A stretch of 64,000 bases of DNA from Acidimicrobiaceae bacterium. Its GTDB lineage: Bacteria; Actinomycetota; Acidimicrobiia; Acidimicrobiales; Aldehydirespiratoraceae. The stretch lies in contig JAPOYA010000003.1 in the NCBI GenBank assembly GCA_026706815.1, forward strand, positions 70,680 through 134,679, written 5' to 3'. The notes below the pieces were generated by a model. That model saw only the letters and a list, made by a program, of their open reading frames with translations. It was not told the DNA's origin and made no database searches. A program made the position numbers and the translations under genes. This document shows, piece by piece, positions 52,517 to 61,279 of this stretch (position 1 is its first letter; each line of letters starts with the position of its first letter).

Positions 52517-52914
52517 CGCTGTACGTCGATACGAGCGCATTGCTGAAACGCTACATCTCCGAACACGACTCCGATGTCGCCGAGCAACTCTTGAACACAG
52601 ATCCGCTTCTGGTGACCTGCCGACTCACCGAAGTGGAACTCAGGCGCAACCTCGCACGGCTCCTAGCCGGAGATGAGCTCCTCCATGCCCGGCGACAAGC
52701 TCAGGCCGACCTCAACGCCTTCGCGCTCATCAGCATCGACGCCACCACATGCAACAGCGCCGCCCTCATCGCCGAGCAGACCTTGTGCCGCTCGCTCGAC
52801 GCGCTGCATGTGGCGGCAGCAAGACGCACCGGCGATACGACCACCTTCCTCACATTCGACGTGCGCCAAGCCCAAACAGCACGATCCGTTGGCCTTGTTG
52901 TCATCGGCGCGTGA
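52513..52914 (+). CDS. vapC: VapC-like PIN-domain toxin
   Basis: 133 residues from the ATG at 52513. LYVDTSALLKRYISE gives the first Asp, LTEVELRRNLAR the Glu, and RSLDALHVAAARR plus TFLTFDVRQAQTAR the two remaining acidic positions. A typical type II PIN ribonuclease with all four acidic residues intact. A second VapBC pair unlike the one at 30058. Confidence 0.9.
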   Translation: MTLYVDTSALLKRYISEHDSDVAEQLLNTDPLLVTCRLTEVELRRNLARLLAGDELLHARRQAQADLNAFALISIDATTCNSAALIAEQTLCRSLDALHVAAARRTGDTTTFLTFDVRQAQTARSVGLVVIGA

Positions 52915-53004
52915 GCGGACAGCGGCACCTGCATCACACCATTCCTTGACTCCTTGACAACTCCAGGGTTGCATTCGGCGGGGCGATCTGGTTTCATTGA
53001 AGGC

Positions 53005-53040
53005 GTGAATCCCGCCAACACCCTGCTTCTTCTCTTGTAG
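53005..53040 (+). CDS. leuA leader peptide with five consecutive Leu codons
   Basis: GTG AAT CCC GCC AAC ACC CTG CTT CTT CTC TTG TAG encodes (f)MNPANTLLLLL and stop. GAAGG at 52999-53003 is a ribosome binding sequence, though only 1 nt before the GTG. The run of five leucine codons directly before a hairpin and upstream of leuA is the signature of leucine-responsive transcription attenuation. Confidence 0.85.
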   Translation: MNPANTLLLLL

Positions 53041-53066
53041 GCGAGCGCCGCATACCGGCGCTCGCC
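53040..53066 (+). promoter_or_regulatory. Attenuator pause/antiterminator hairpin
   Basis: GGCGAGCGCCG (53040-53050) is the perfect complement of CGGCGCTCGCC (53056-53066), an 11-bp stem with a 5-nt loop. It starts at the last base of the leader peptide stop codon, so a ribosome stalled on the leucine codons would occlude its left arm. Confidence 0.8.
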
Positions 53067-53067
53067 G

Positions 53068-53113
53068 AACCCCTCGTGCCTCGTGCCGGGGGGTTTCGTG
53101 CTTTTGGAGCACG
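53068..53113 (+). terminator. leuA attenuator terminator region
   Basis: AACCCC (53068-53073) pairs with GGGGTT (53090-53095), followed by a T-containing stretch; a further hairpin CGTGC (53097-53101) with GCACG (53109-53113) follows. These lie between the first hairpin and leuA and are the candidates for the alternative terminator structure. Confidence 0.6.
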
Positions 53114-53170
53114 AACTCGAGACCAAGCAAACGACCCGCCCCCACTGCCCAACCCACGATGGAGACCATC

Positions 53171-54886
53171 ATGAGCAAAACACAGCCTGTGAAGATGCCG
53201 TTTGAGAAGTACCGACCGTTCCCGGCGGTTGAGCTTGCTGACCGCACCTGGCCGGCTCAACGCATTGAGCGGGCCCCGGTGTGGTGCTCTGTCGATCTGC
53301 GTGACGGCAACCAGGCCCTGGTCGATCCGATGGACTCCACCCGAAAGAAGCGGATGTGGGATCTGTTGGTGGCGATGGGCTTCAAAGAGATCGAGGTAGG
53401 GTTCCCCGCTGCTTCGCAGACTGACTTCGACTTCGTACGCGAACTGATCGAAGGCGATGAAATCCCCGACGACGTGACCATCCAGGTGTTGACTCAGGCC
53501 CGCGCCGACCTCATCAACCGCACGTTCGAGGCGATTGACGGCGCCCCGAGCACGATCGTGCATCTCTACAACTCGACGTCGACCACACAACGACGCGTGG
53601 TGTTCGGAACCGACCGCGCGGGCATCGTCGACATAGCCGTCAACGGCGCTGAGATCTGCCGTGAAGGACTTGAACGATCAAGCAGCCCCGCCTCAATCCG
53701 CTGGGAGTACAGCCCCGAGAGCTATACCGGCACCGAGCCCGACTTCGCTGTTGAGGTCTGCGAAGCCGTCATGGACGTCTTCGAACCGACAGAAGAGAAT
53801 CCACTGATCCTCAATCTGCCCGCCACCGTGGAGATGTCGACCCCGAACCTCTACGCCGACATGATCGAGCAGTTCGACCGGATGATCCGCGACCGCGGGA
53901 CAGTCCTCCTGTCGCTGCATCCCCACAACGATCGCGGCACAGCCGTAGCCGCGGCAGAGATGGGCCTCATGGCCGGCGCTGACCGCATCGAGGGAACCCT
54001 GTTCGGCAACGGCGAACGAACCGGCAACGTCGATCTGGTCACAATCGCTTTGAACCTCTTCACCCAGGGCGTAGACCCGATGCTCGACATGAGCGACATA
54101 GACGAGATGCGCAGGGTCTACGAATTCTCGAACCGCATGACCGTCGATCCGCGGCACCCCTACGTCGGCGACCTCGTCTACACCGCATTCTCAGGCAGTC
54201 ATCAAGACGCCATCAAGAAAGGCATGGCCGACATATACGACGTGCGGCCCGGCGAGGAACTTCGAGGCGATTACGAAGCTTGGGACGTCCCCTACCTGCC
54301 GATCGATCCCCGCCACCTGGGGCGCTCCTACGAGGCCGTTGTCCGTGTGAACAGTCAGTCGGGCAAGGGCGGAGTCGCCTACGTGCTGTTGCACGAGTAC
54401 GGGCTCGACCTGCCCCGCGGCCTCCAGATCGACTTTGCCAACACGATCCAGGAGGTTGCCGAAGGCACTGGCGCCGAGATCACGTCTTATGAGATCCACC
54501 GACGGTTCATGGCCGACTATGTGGAGCCCGCCGACGCTCGCGTTGGGATCGTCGGCCATCGCGCCACCAGCGACACCATCGACAGCGGGCTCACGACCCT
54601 GGAAGCGAAACTCATCGTAGACGGCAAAGAACGCATGGTCTCCGGTGAAGGGAACGGCCCGATAGACGCTTTCGTCCACGCGCTCAGTTCGGCCGGCCTG
54701 TTCAAGGGCAGGATCGCGGACTACACCGAGCACACCCTCGGCCTCGGGTCCGATGCCACAGCCGCCGCATATGTGGCAATCGATACGGGCGCCCGGAATC
54801 TGGTCTGGGGCGTGGGCCTGCACGAGTCGATCGTCAGCGCCTCATTGAGGGCGATCATCTCCGCCGTCAACAGTTCCATGTCCTGA
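53171..54886 (+). CDS. leuA: 2-isopropylmalate synthase
   Basis: 571 residues from the ATG at 53171 (GGAGA 5 nt upstream; another ATG at 53159 is in frame). It makes 2-isopropylmalate from acetyl-CoA and 2-ketoisovalerate, the first committed step of leucine synthesis. Catalytic motifs: CSVDLRDGNQALVDPM at the top of the TIM barrel, SLHPHNDRGTAVAAAEMG, and GNGERTGNVDLV. The C-terminal ~150 residues form the leucine-binding regulatory domain (GEGNGPIDAFVHAL). The long form is usual in actinobacteria. It is preceded by a leader peptide and attenuator, so both transcription and enzyme activity should respond to leucine. Confidence 0.96.
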   Translation: MSKTQPVKMPFEKYRPFPAVELADRTWPAQRIERAPVWCSVDLRDGNQALVDPMDSTRKKRMWDLLVAMGFKEIEVGFPAASQTDFDFVRELIEGDEIPDDVTIQVLTQARADLINRTFEAIDGAPSTIVHLYNSTSTTQRRVVFGTDRAGIVDIAVNGAEICREGLERSSSPASIRWEYSPESYTGTEPDFAVEVCEAVMDVFEPTEENPLILNLPATVEMSTPNLYADMIEQFDRMIRDRGTVLLSLHPHNDRGTAVAAAEMGLMAGADRIEGTLFGNGERTGNVDLVTIALNLFTQGVDPMLDMSDIDEMRRVYEFSNRMTVDPRHPYVGDLVYTAFSGSHQDAIKKGMADIYDVRPGEELRGDYEAWDVPYLPIDPRHLGRSYEAVVRVNSQSGKGGVAYVLLHEYGLDLPRGLQIDFANTIQEVAEGTGAEITSYEIHRRFMADYVEPADARVGIVGHRATSDTIDSGLTTLEAKLIVDGKERMVSGEGNGPIDAFVHALSSAGLFKGRIADYTEHTLGLGSDATAAAYVAIDTGARNLVWGVGLHESIVSASLRAIISAVNSSMS

Positions 54887-54910
54887 AGCCCACCGGCTCC
54901 GTACGCCCGG

Positions 54911-54972
54911 CGCGGCTCCGGCTGCGCCAGGCAATAACAACACGCGGCTCCGGCTGCGCCAGGCAACGACAA
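54911..54972. repeat. Two tandem 30-bp repeats after leuA
   Basis: 54911-54940 and 54943-54972 differ at two positions and are separated by CA. They begin CGCGGCTCCGGCTGCGCCAG and lie between leuA and the PAC2 gene, 20 bp before the latter's start. They may be a terminator/spacer duplication. Confidence 0.75.
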
Positions 54973-54992
54973 CGCCGTATCCTTGGGTTCAT

Positions 54993-55859
54993 ATGGAGCA
55001 ACTCCTCTGGCACCGCGACCCGCCGCGGCTGCTTCGCTCACCCATTCTGGTCACGGCCTGGGACGGCTGGTTCGATGTCGGAGGCGCCGCGACTGCTGCG
55101 GTCGAAGCCATGCGAGGCTCAAACGCCACCCATCTGGCCAGCATCGACGCTGACGAGTTCTTCGACTTCAACGAGCACAGACCCCACCTGCGGATCGGAC
55201 TCGAAGGTCGGCGAATCGTCGAGTGGCCCGCCAACGACGTTCATTGCCTGGCACTCGACGACCGGGAGAGAGACCTCGTGTTCATCGAGGGCGTGGAACC
55301 GCACCTTCGTTGGCGAACCTTCGTCGACACAGTATTGGAGGTGATCGAGCGACTCGACGTGAAACTCGTGGTAACGCTCGGAGCGATGATCGCCGAGATC
55401 CCCCACACGCGCCCACCGACGATCACCGGATCAACCACCGATGCGAAGCTCGGCAAGCTGCTGCGCCTCAACCTGCCCTCGTATCAGGGGCCGACCGGGA
55501 TCGTCGGAGCCCTCCACCAGCGCCTCGACTCCCTGAAGATCCCCGCTGTGTCGCTGCGGGCCAGCGTGCCTCACTACGTGTCGGGCGCTCCCAATCCCAA
55601 GGCGTCCCGCGCGCTCCTCGAGCGTTTCGAGCGGGTCACGGGCCTGCCGACCCACTGGGCCGAGCTCGACGAGGAAACCCTCGACTGGGAGGAGCAGGTC
55701 AACGAAGCCATGGCCGAGAACGACGAAATCGTCCAATACGTGCTCGCCCTTGAAGAGCGCTACGACACGCAGGCAGAATCCAGTCTCCCGACCTCGGAGG
55801 ATCTCGCCGCTGAGTTCGAGCGGTTCCTTCGCCAACACGACAACGACCCGCCGGACTGA
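54993..55859 (+). CDS. PAC2-family protein
   Basis: 288 residues. LLRSPILVTAWDGWFDVGGAATAAVE near the start, DFNEHRPHLRI, VEPHLRWRTF, LVVTLGAMIAEIPHTRP and PNPKASRALLERFERVTG are the conserved segments of the PAC2 (proteasome assembly chaperone 2-like) family common in actinobacteria. The archaeal/eukaryotic relatives help assemble the 20S proteasome; the bacterial role is not established. Cytosolic. Confidence 0.88.
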   Translation: MEQLLWHRDPPRLLRSPILVTAWDGWFDVGGAATAAVEAMRGSNATHLASIDADEFFDFNEHRPHLRIGLEGRRIVEWPANDVHCLALDDRERDLVFIEGVEPHLRWRTFVDTVLEVIERLDVKLVVTLGAMIAEIPHTRPPTITGSTTDAKLGKLLRLNLPSYQGPTGIVGALHQRLDSLKIPAVSLRASVPHYVSGAPNPKASRALLERFERVTGLPTHWAELDEETLDWEEQVNEAMAENDEIVQYVLALEERYDTQAESSLPTSEDLAAEFERFLRQHDNDPPD

Positions 55860-56005
55860 CCCCGATCCGGCCCGGATCCGACTCAGAACGCGTTATTCAC
55901 ACGGTGTCAAAGAAAAGATTCAGAAAGAACTGACGAAGGCGCTGGACATGCTCGCTTCGACGCGACAACATTTCAGCCTCAAAGGTCCACCGTCAGGGGA
56001 GACGC

Positions 56006-56497
56006 ATGGAGTCAATAACTTTGGCCGTCAACGGCACCGAACGAAACCTCGAAGTGGAGCCCCGCACGCTGCTTGTGCATGCGCTACGCGACGAACTGCG
56101 GCTGACAGGCACCAACATCGGCTGCGACTCGAGCAGCTGCGGTGCCTGCACCGTGCTCGTCGACGGCCAGTCCGCAAAATCCTGCACCATGTTCGCAGTG
56201 CAAGCCGACGGGGCCGACATCACCACCATTGAAGGCGTCGCCGACTCCGACGGCGCCATGCATCCGATGCAGCAGGCGTTCCACGAACACCACGCTCTGC
56301 AATGCGGTTACTGCACACCCGGAATGGTGATGGCCGCAATATCCCTCGTCGAGGAATACCCCGACCTGGATGACCAAGGCGTGCGACACGGGCTCGAAGG
56401 GAACCTGTGCCGCTGCACCGGATACCAGAACATTGTGAACGCGGTCCTCGCGGTGGCCGGCTCCGGGTCAGCTGGACCAGAGAGGAGCGAATCATGA
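56006..56497 (+). CDS. CoxS-type [2Fe-2S] subunit of a molybdenum hydroxylase
   Basis: 163 residues. First cluster: GCDSSSCGACTVLVDGQSAKSC (Cys40, 45, 48, 60); second cluster: LQCGYCTPG and NLCRCTGYQNI. This is the small electron-transfer subunit of xanthine-dehydrogenase/CO-dehydrogenase-type enzymes. It is followed by the large and FAD subunits; the stop overlaps the CoxL-like start by 4 bp (ATGA). Confidence 0.95.
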   Translation: MESITLAVNGTERNLEVEPRTLLVHALRDELRLTGTNIGCDSSSCGACTVLVDGQSAKSCTMFAVQADGADITTIEGVADSDGAMHPMQQAFHEHHALQCGYCTPGMVMAAISLVEEYPDLDDQGVRHGLEGNLCRCTGYQNIVNAVLAVAGSGSAGPERSES

Positions 56498-58875
56498 CGA
56501 TGACCGAGCCCGAAACCCATGTGGGCAGCCCGAGGCTGCGGCGTGAAGACCCCGCTCTGTTGACCGGCGAAGCGCAGTTCATCGACGACATGAGCCTCCA
56601 CGGCGAGATATGGGTCGGGATCGTGCGCTCCACCGAAGCCCACGCAACGATTCTCGGCGTCGACGGAAGCGCCGCGCTCGAAATCGACGGAGTGGCCGAA
56701 GTGCTTTCCGGTGCCGATCTCGCGCCCCTGTGGGGCGAAGGCGCCCTGCCGTGCGCTTGGCCCGTGACCGACGACATGCGCAACCCGCCGCACCTGCCGG
56801 TTGCCACCAGCGTCGCCAAATACGTGGGCGACGCCGTGGCCGTGGTGCTCGCCACCTCGCGTTACGCAGCCGCCGACGGCGCAGCTGCCGTTTCGGTCGA
56901 CTACGACCCGCTGCCTGCGGTTGTCGACGTCGAGGCTGCCGTGGCCGACGGCGCACCGCTAGTGCATGAAGACCTCGGCGCCAACGAGAGCTACACCTGG
57001 CCGTTGATCCCCGACCCCGAAGCGGTGGACGAGGCATTCGCCAACGCCGCTCACGTGGTCAGCGAGCGTTACGTTCAACAGCGGCTGATACCGGCGCCGA
57101 TGGAACCGCGCGGCGTGCTGGCCGCGCCAGGCGTCGCAAGCGGTGAGCTGACCTTGTACTCGGCCACCCAGATCCCCCACATCCTCAAAGTGATGACCGC
57201 GGTGACTCTGGGCATCCCCGAGCACAAAATCCGGGTTGTAGCACCGTCGGTTGGAGGCGGTTTCGGCTGCAAACTCAACGTTTACGCCGAGGAGATCCTG
57301 TGCAGCGCGTTGGCCATGGACCGGGGAGTGCCCGTGCGTTGGACCGAGAGCCGCAGCGAAGCCGCCACGGCCACGATCCAAGGCCGCGGGCAGGTGCAGC
57401 ACATCGAGCTGGCCGCAGATGACACGGGCAAAGTACAGGCCGTGCGGGTCAAGCTCCTCGCCGACATGGGCGCCTATCTGCAACTGGTCACCCCGGGGGT
57501 GCCGCTGCTGGGCGGGTTCCTGTATCACGGCTGCTACGACATCGCCCATTACTCGTTCGAGTGCACCTCGGTGTTCACCAACAAGACGCCAACCGACGCC
57601 TACCGCGGCGCGGGGCGCCCCGAGGCGACTTACGCGGTCGAGCGGGCCATGGACTCGTTGGCGGTCGCGGTCGGCGTCACGCCAGAAGAGATCCGCTCCC
57701 GCAACTTCATTGCGGCTGACGCCTTCCCGTACGAATCCTGTGCTGGACTCATTTTCGACAGCGGCGACTACCAGGCGGTGCTCGACAAAGCTGTGGAGAT
57801 GGCGGGACTCGAAGGCGTGCGAGCCGATCAGACACAGCGCCGAGCCGACGGGTCGAACCGTCAAATCGGGATCGGCTTCTCCAGCTACGTCGAGATGTGC
57901 GGTCTCGCCCCGAGCCGAGTGCTGGCCTCGCTCAACTATGGCGCCGGCGGTTGGGAGGCAGCCACCGTGAGAGTGCTGCCCACCGCCAAAGTGCAGGTCA
58001 TCACCGGCTCGACGCCACACGGGCAGGGTCACGAGACTTCCTGGTCGATGATCGTCGCCGACAAACTCGGTATCGACCCCGACGATGTCGAGGTGCTGCA
58101 TTCGGACACCGCGATCAGTCCGACGGGTCTCGACACCTACGGATCGCGGTCGCTCTCAGTCGGCGGCACCGCCGTGTTCATGGCCACTGACAAAGTGCTC
58201 GACAAGGCCCGATTGATCGCCGCCCACCAGCTCGAGGCCAACGAGGACGACCTCGAATATGTCGACGGCTCGTTCCAGGTCAGAGGCACGCCGACCGCCT
58301 CAGTGCCTTTCGCGGCGATCGCGTTCGCGGCGTTCACCGCCCACGACCTGCCCGAGGGGATGGAACCCAACCTTGAAGCGCACGTCACCTACGACCCTCC
58401 CAACTTCACGTTCCCCAACGGCACCCACATCGCGGTGGTGGAGGTCGACACCGATACCGGTGACGTCGACATTGTCGACTATGTGGCCGTCGACGACTGC
58501 GGCAATCAGGTCAACCCGATGATCGTCGAGGGTCAAGTACACGGAGGCGTGCTGCAGGGCGCGGCCCAGGCACTCTACGAGGACGCGGTCTATACAGAGG
58601 ACGGGCAGATCGTGACAGTGAACTTGGGCGACTATCTGGTGCCGTCGGCTGCCGAAGCGCCCGCTTATCGGGTCGCCGGCCACGTCACGCCGAGCCCGAC
58701 CAATCCGATGGGGGTGAAAGGCATCGGCGAAGCCGGCACCATCGCCGCGACCCCGGCGGTGATCAACGCCGTGGTCGATGCTCTGAGACCCATGGGCGTC
58801 AGCGATGTGGCGATGCCGGCGTCGCCCCAGACAGTTTGGAGAGCCATCAACGAGGCCCAAGGAGGTGCGTCGTGA
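56494..58875 (+). CDS. CoxL-type large subunit (form II CO-dehydrogenase-like)
   Basis: 793 residues from the ATG at 56494 (AGGAG 8 nt upstream). It binds the molybdopterin cytosine dinucleotide cofactor: GGGFGCKLN, GQGHETSW and MGVKGIGEAGTI (catalytic Glu746) are present. The active-site loop is AYRGAGR at 369-375, the form II signature; true CO dehydrogenase form I has AYxCSFR. The substrate is therefore probably not CO but another aldehyde or heterocycle. It forms a three-gene operon with overlapping junctions. Confidence 0.95.
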   Translation: MTMTEPETHVGSPRLRREDPALLTGEAQFIDDMSLHGEIWVGIVRSTEAHATILGVDGSAALEIDGVAEVLSGADLAPLWGEGALPCAWPVTDDMRNPPHLPVATSVAKYVGDAVAVVLATSRYAAADGAAAVSVDYDPLPAVVDVEAAVADGAPLVHEDLGANESYTWPLIPDPEAVDEAFANAAHVVSERYVQQRLIPAPMEPRGVLAAPGVASGELTLYSATQIPHILKVMTAVTLGIPEHKIRVVAPSVGGGFGCKLNVYAEEILCSALAMDRGVPVRWTESRSEAATATIQGRGQVQHIELAADDTGKVQAVRVKLLADMGAYLQLVTPGVPLLGGFLYHGCYDIAHYSFECTSVFTNKTPTDAYRGAGRPEATYAVERAMDSLAVAVGVTPEEIRSRNFIAADAFPYESCAGLIFDSGDYQAVLDKAVEMAGLEGVRADQTQRRADGSNRQIGIGFSSYVEMCGLAPSRVLASLNYGAGGWEAATVRVLPTAKVQVITGSTPHGQGHETSWSMIVADKLGIDPDDVEVLHSDTAISPTGLDTYGSRSLSVGGTAVFMATDKVLDKARLIAAHQLEANEDDLEYVDGSFQVRGTPTASVPFAAIAFAAFTAHDLPEGMEPNLEAHVTYDPPNFTFPNGTHIAVVEVDTDTGDVDIVDYVAVDDCGNQVNPMIVEGQVHGGVLQGAAQALYEDAVYTEDGQIVTVNLGDYLVPSAAEAPAYRVAGHVTPSPTNPMGVKGIGEAGTIAATPAVINAVVDALRPMGVSDVAMPASPQTVWRAINEAQGGAS

Positions 58876-59690
58876 TTCCCGCAAGTTTCGACTACGAGGT
58901 GGCCGAATCGGCCGAACATGCCATCGCGCTGCTCACTGAGCATGGCGACGAGGCCAAACTCCTGGCCGGCGGTCACAGCCTCATTCCGATGATGCGGTTC
59001 CGTCTGGCCACGCCGACGGTGCTTGTCGATGTCGGTCGCTTGGACGACCTGCGTTACATCAACGCCGACAACGGAACCATCTCGATAGGGGCGCTCACCC
59101 GTCACAGCGAGCTTGAGCATTCACAGCTCCTAGCGCAGTCCTGCCCGATGATGGCGTCGGTAGCGGCGCTGGTCGGCGACCCCGCGGTGCGCCACCGCGG
59201 CACCCTCGGCGGCACACTGGCCCACTCTGATCCGGCCTCTGACCTGCCTGCCGCGGTGCTCGCGTTGGGCGGCACGATCGTCGCACGGGGCCCCGGTGGC
59301 GACCGCGAGATCGCGGCCACGGACTTCTTCACCGGGTATTTCGAGTCCGCTCTCGCCGATGACGAGATGATCGTCGAGGTGCGGGTGCCTGCCGGCGACG
59401 CCGGTTGGAACTATCAGAAGTTCAACCGTCGAGCACAGGACTGGGCGATCGTCGGCGTCGCAGTGGCCGACGCGGGCGCGGGCGTGAGCCTGGTCAACAT
59501 GGGCTCCACCCCGTTGCGAGCCTCAGCGGTTGAAGCCGCCGTCGCCTCAGGCGCTTCGGCTGCCGATGCGGCTGCGGTCGCCGCCGAAGGGCTGCAACCA
59601 CCTTCGGACCTCAACGCCGACGCCGATTATCGCCGTCATCTGGCCCGGGTCTTCACGCAACGGGCCCTGAACGCCGCCGGGGTCGCCTAG
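58872..59690 (+). CDS. CoxM-type FAD subunit
   Basis: 272 residues. The GTG start overlaps the CoxL stop (GTGA) and AAGGAGG lies 7 nt upstream. FAD-binding segments AGGHSLIPMMRFRLATP and RHRGTLGGTLAHSDPASDLPA are typical of the medium subunit. It passes electrons from the iron-sulphur subunit to the acceptor. The last gene of the operon. Confidence 0.94.
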   Translation: MIPASFDYEVAESAEHAIALLTEHGDEAKLLAGGHSLIPMMRFRLATPTVLVDVGRLDDLRYINADNGTISIGALTRHSELEHSQLLAQSCPMMASVAALVGDPAVRHRGTLGGTLAHSDPASDLPAAVLALGGTIVARGPGGDREIAATDFFTGYFESALADDEMIVEVRVPAGDAGWNYQKFNRRAQDWAIVGVAVADAGAGVSLVNMGSTPLRASAVEAAVASGASAADAAAVAAEGLQPPSDLNADADYRRHLARVFTQRALNAAGVA

Positions 59691-59780
59691 CAGCGTCGGC
59701 CTGGCAGCGTCGCCGTCTTTCGAGGCCTCTCCGGCCTGCGGTTTCGGCTGAGCGGACGCGTCCGATTACGCTGGCACGCC

Positions 59781-60227
59781 ATGACAGAAGCACTCCACCT
59801 CGGCGAAGAAGAGATCCCCTGGGTCGATACCGGGACGGGCGTTGAGCTCAAGCTGGTGCAAGCCGACATCGAGGCGGGTCTCTGGATCGTGCGCAATCGT
59901 TTCGCAGCGGGAGTCGTGGTCCAAAAACACAAGCACACAGGCCAGGTGTACGGCTACACGTTGACCGGGGCTTGGAAGTACGCCGAGTACGACTACGTGA
60001 ATCGTGCGGGCTCGTTCCTGTATGAACCGGCGGGGTCGGAGCACACCCTCACCGTGCTCGACGACAACACCGAACCGACCGATGTGTGGTTCCAGATCTA
60101 CGGTTCGAACCTCAACCTCGACCCCGAGGGCAACGTCGAGTCGATCACCGACGCCGAAGGAATCTACGCCGCTTACATGGCCATGTGCGAGGCTCAGGGC
60201 CTTCCTCGACCCAATGTGCTGACGTAA
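59781..60227 (+). CDS. Cupin-fold dioxygenase-like protein
   Basis: 148 residues. ELKLVQADIEAGLWIVRNRF, VVQKHKHTGQVYGYTLTG and FLYEPAGSEHTLTVLDD fit the single-cupin 2,4'-dihydroxyacetophenone dioxygenase/acetylacetone-cleaving-enzyme family. The metal ligands would be His-x-His (KHKH) plus the later His in GSEHT. It lies just downstream of the molybdenum hydroxylase operon and before an alpha/beta hydrolase, consistent with a small aromatic or diketone degradation cluster. Confidence 0.78.
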   Translation: MTEALHLGEEEIPWVDTGTGVELKLVQADIEAGLWIVRNRFAAGVVVQKHKHTGQVYGYTLTGAWKYAEYDYVNRAGSFLYEPAGSEHTLTVLDDNTEPTDVWFQIYGSNLNLDPEGNVESITDAEGIYAAYMAMCEAQGLPRPNVLT

Positions 60228-60256
60228 GTCGCACTTCGACGCTTCCGGGAGCCACC

Positions 60257-61072
60257 GTGACAACCCTGATCGATTCCAGCGGCGGTGTGCGCGTCGCGTT
60301 GCACGACCTCGGCGGCAACGGCCCGCCGTTGCTGATTCTGCACGCAACCGGTTTCCACGGTCGTTGCTACCGCGCCATCGCCGACCACCTCCAAGACCAC
60401 TTCCATGTCTGGGCCCCCGACCTGCGGGGACACGGCGACTCGATCACACCCGCCGACACCGGCCTCGGCTGGGGTTCGATGGCAGACGACGTGCTGGCGG
60501 TCAGTGAGCATCTCGGGGTTGCTTCCTGGGCGGTCGCGGGGCATTCGATGGGCGGTGCTGTGGCCGCGAAAACGGCCTGCCTGCATCCGCGGCTCATCGC
60601 TGCCGCCTGGGTGTTCGAGCCGGTGATCTTTCCTGTGAACGCGGCGCACCGCGGCAACAATCTCGCCGAGTCCGCACGCTTTCGCCGACACCATTTCGAA
60701 TCATTCGACGAGGCCATCGAGCGATATGCGAACGCGGCGCCGTTCGCGAAGGTCAGTCGCGATGTGATCGGCGACTATGTGTGCCACGGGTTCGTTGAGA
60801 CCGACACGGGCATCGCGCTCAAGACCTCCGGGGAAACCGAGGCCCGGATCTTCGAAGGCGTCGATCTTGAACTGTTCGAGCAAATCCGCTCAGTTTCCGC
60901 GCCGTTCACGATCGCGAGCTCGCTTGACGGTTCGCCGCCCTCGCAGATCGCCGAGCTGGTAGCCGAGCAGTTGCCGAACACTCGCCGGTTGATCTGGCCC
61001 GACAACACCCATTTCGGCCCGTTCGAAGACCCTGCGCGGGCCGCCGCGGAGATTCTTGAAGCCGTGGGCTGA
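60257..61072 (+). CDS. Alpha/beta hydrolase
   Basis: 271 residues from a GTG at 60257 with GGGAG 5 nt upstream. Oxyanion region LLILHATGFHG, nucleophile elbow GHSMGG (Ser97), and C-terminal His in WPDNTHFGPFED are present. It follows the cupin gene by 29 bp, probably cotranscribed. Substrate unknown; cleavage of a carbonyl or ester product of the cupin or molybdenum enzyme is a reasonable guess. Confidence 0.88.
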   Translation: MTTLIDSSGGVRVALHDLGGNGPPLLILHATGFHGRCYRAIADHLQDHFHVWAPDLRGHGDSITPADTGLGWGSMADDVLAVSEHLGVASWAVAGHSMGGAVAAKTACLHPRLIAAAWVFEPVIFPVNAAHRGNNLAESARFRRHHFESFDEAIERYANAAPFAKVSRDVIGDYVCHGFVETDTGIALKTSGETEARIFEGVDLELFEQIRSVSAPFTIASSLDGSPPSQIAELVAEQLPNTRRLIWPDNTHFGPFEDPARAAAEILEAVG

Positions 61073-61279
61073 TCAGGTCTTCGTCTTCTCAGGTCTTCGT
61101 CTTCGGGTTTGTCTTCAGAGAAGTTGCCGGTGGAATGCGTTGGTCGGATTCGCGGACCTGATGACCAAGTTCTCACCAGGTCGCCCTGCGTACACGACGT
61201 CACGGTCCCGATACCGGCCCGTCTCTGTCATCTTCGGCCTCCCGTGGATCCGGCGCCCGCGATGCTCCGCGGGGATTGT

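Noticed and set aside
61077..61279. Possible small genes between the alpha/beta hydrolase and the SDR
   Set aside because: Only short frames with unlikely composition and a duplicated CAGGTCTTCGTCTTC; no supported start.
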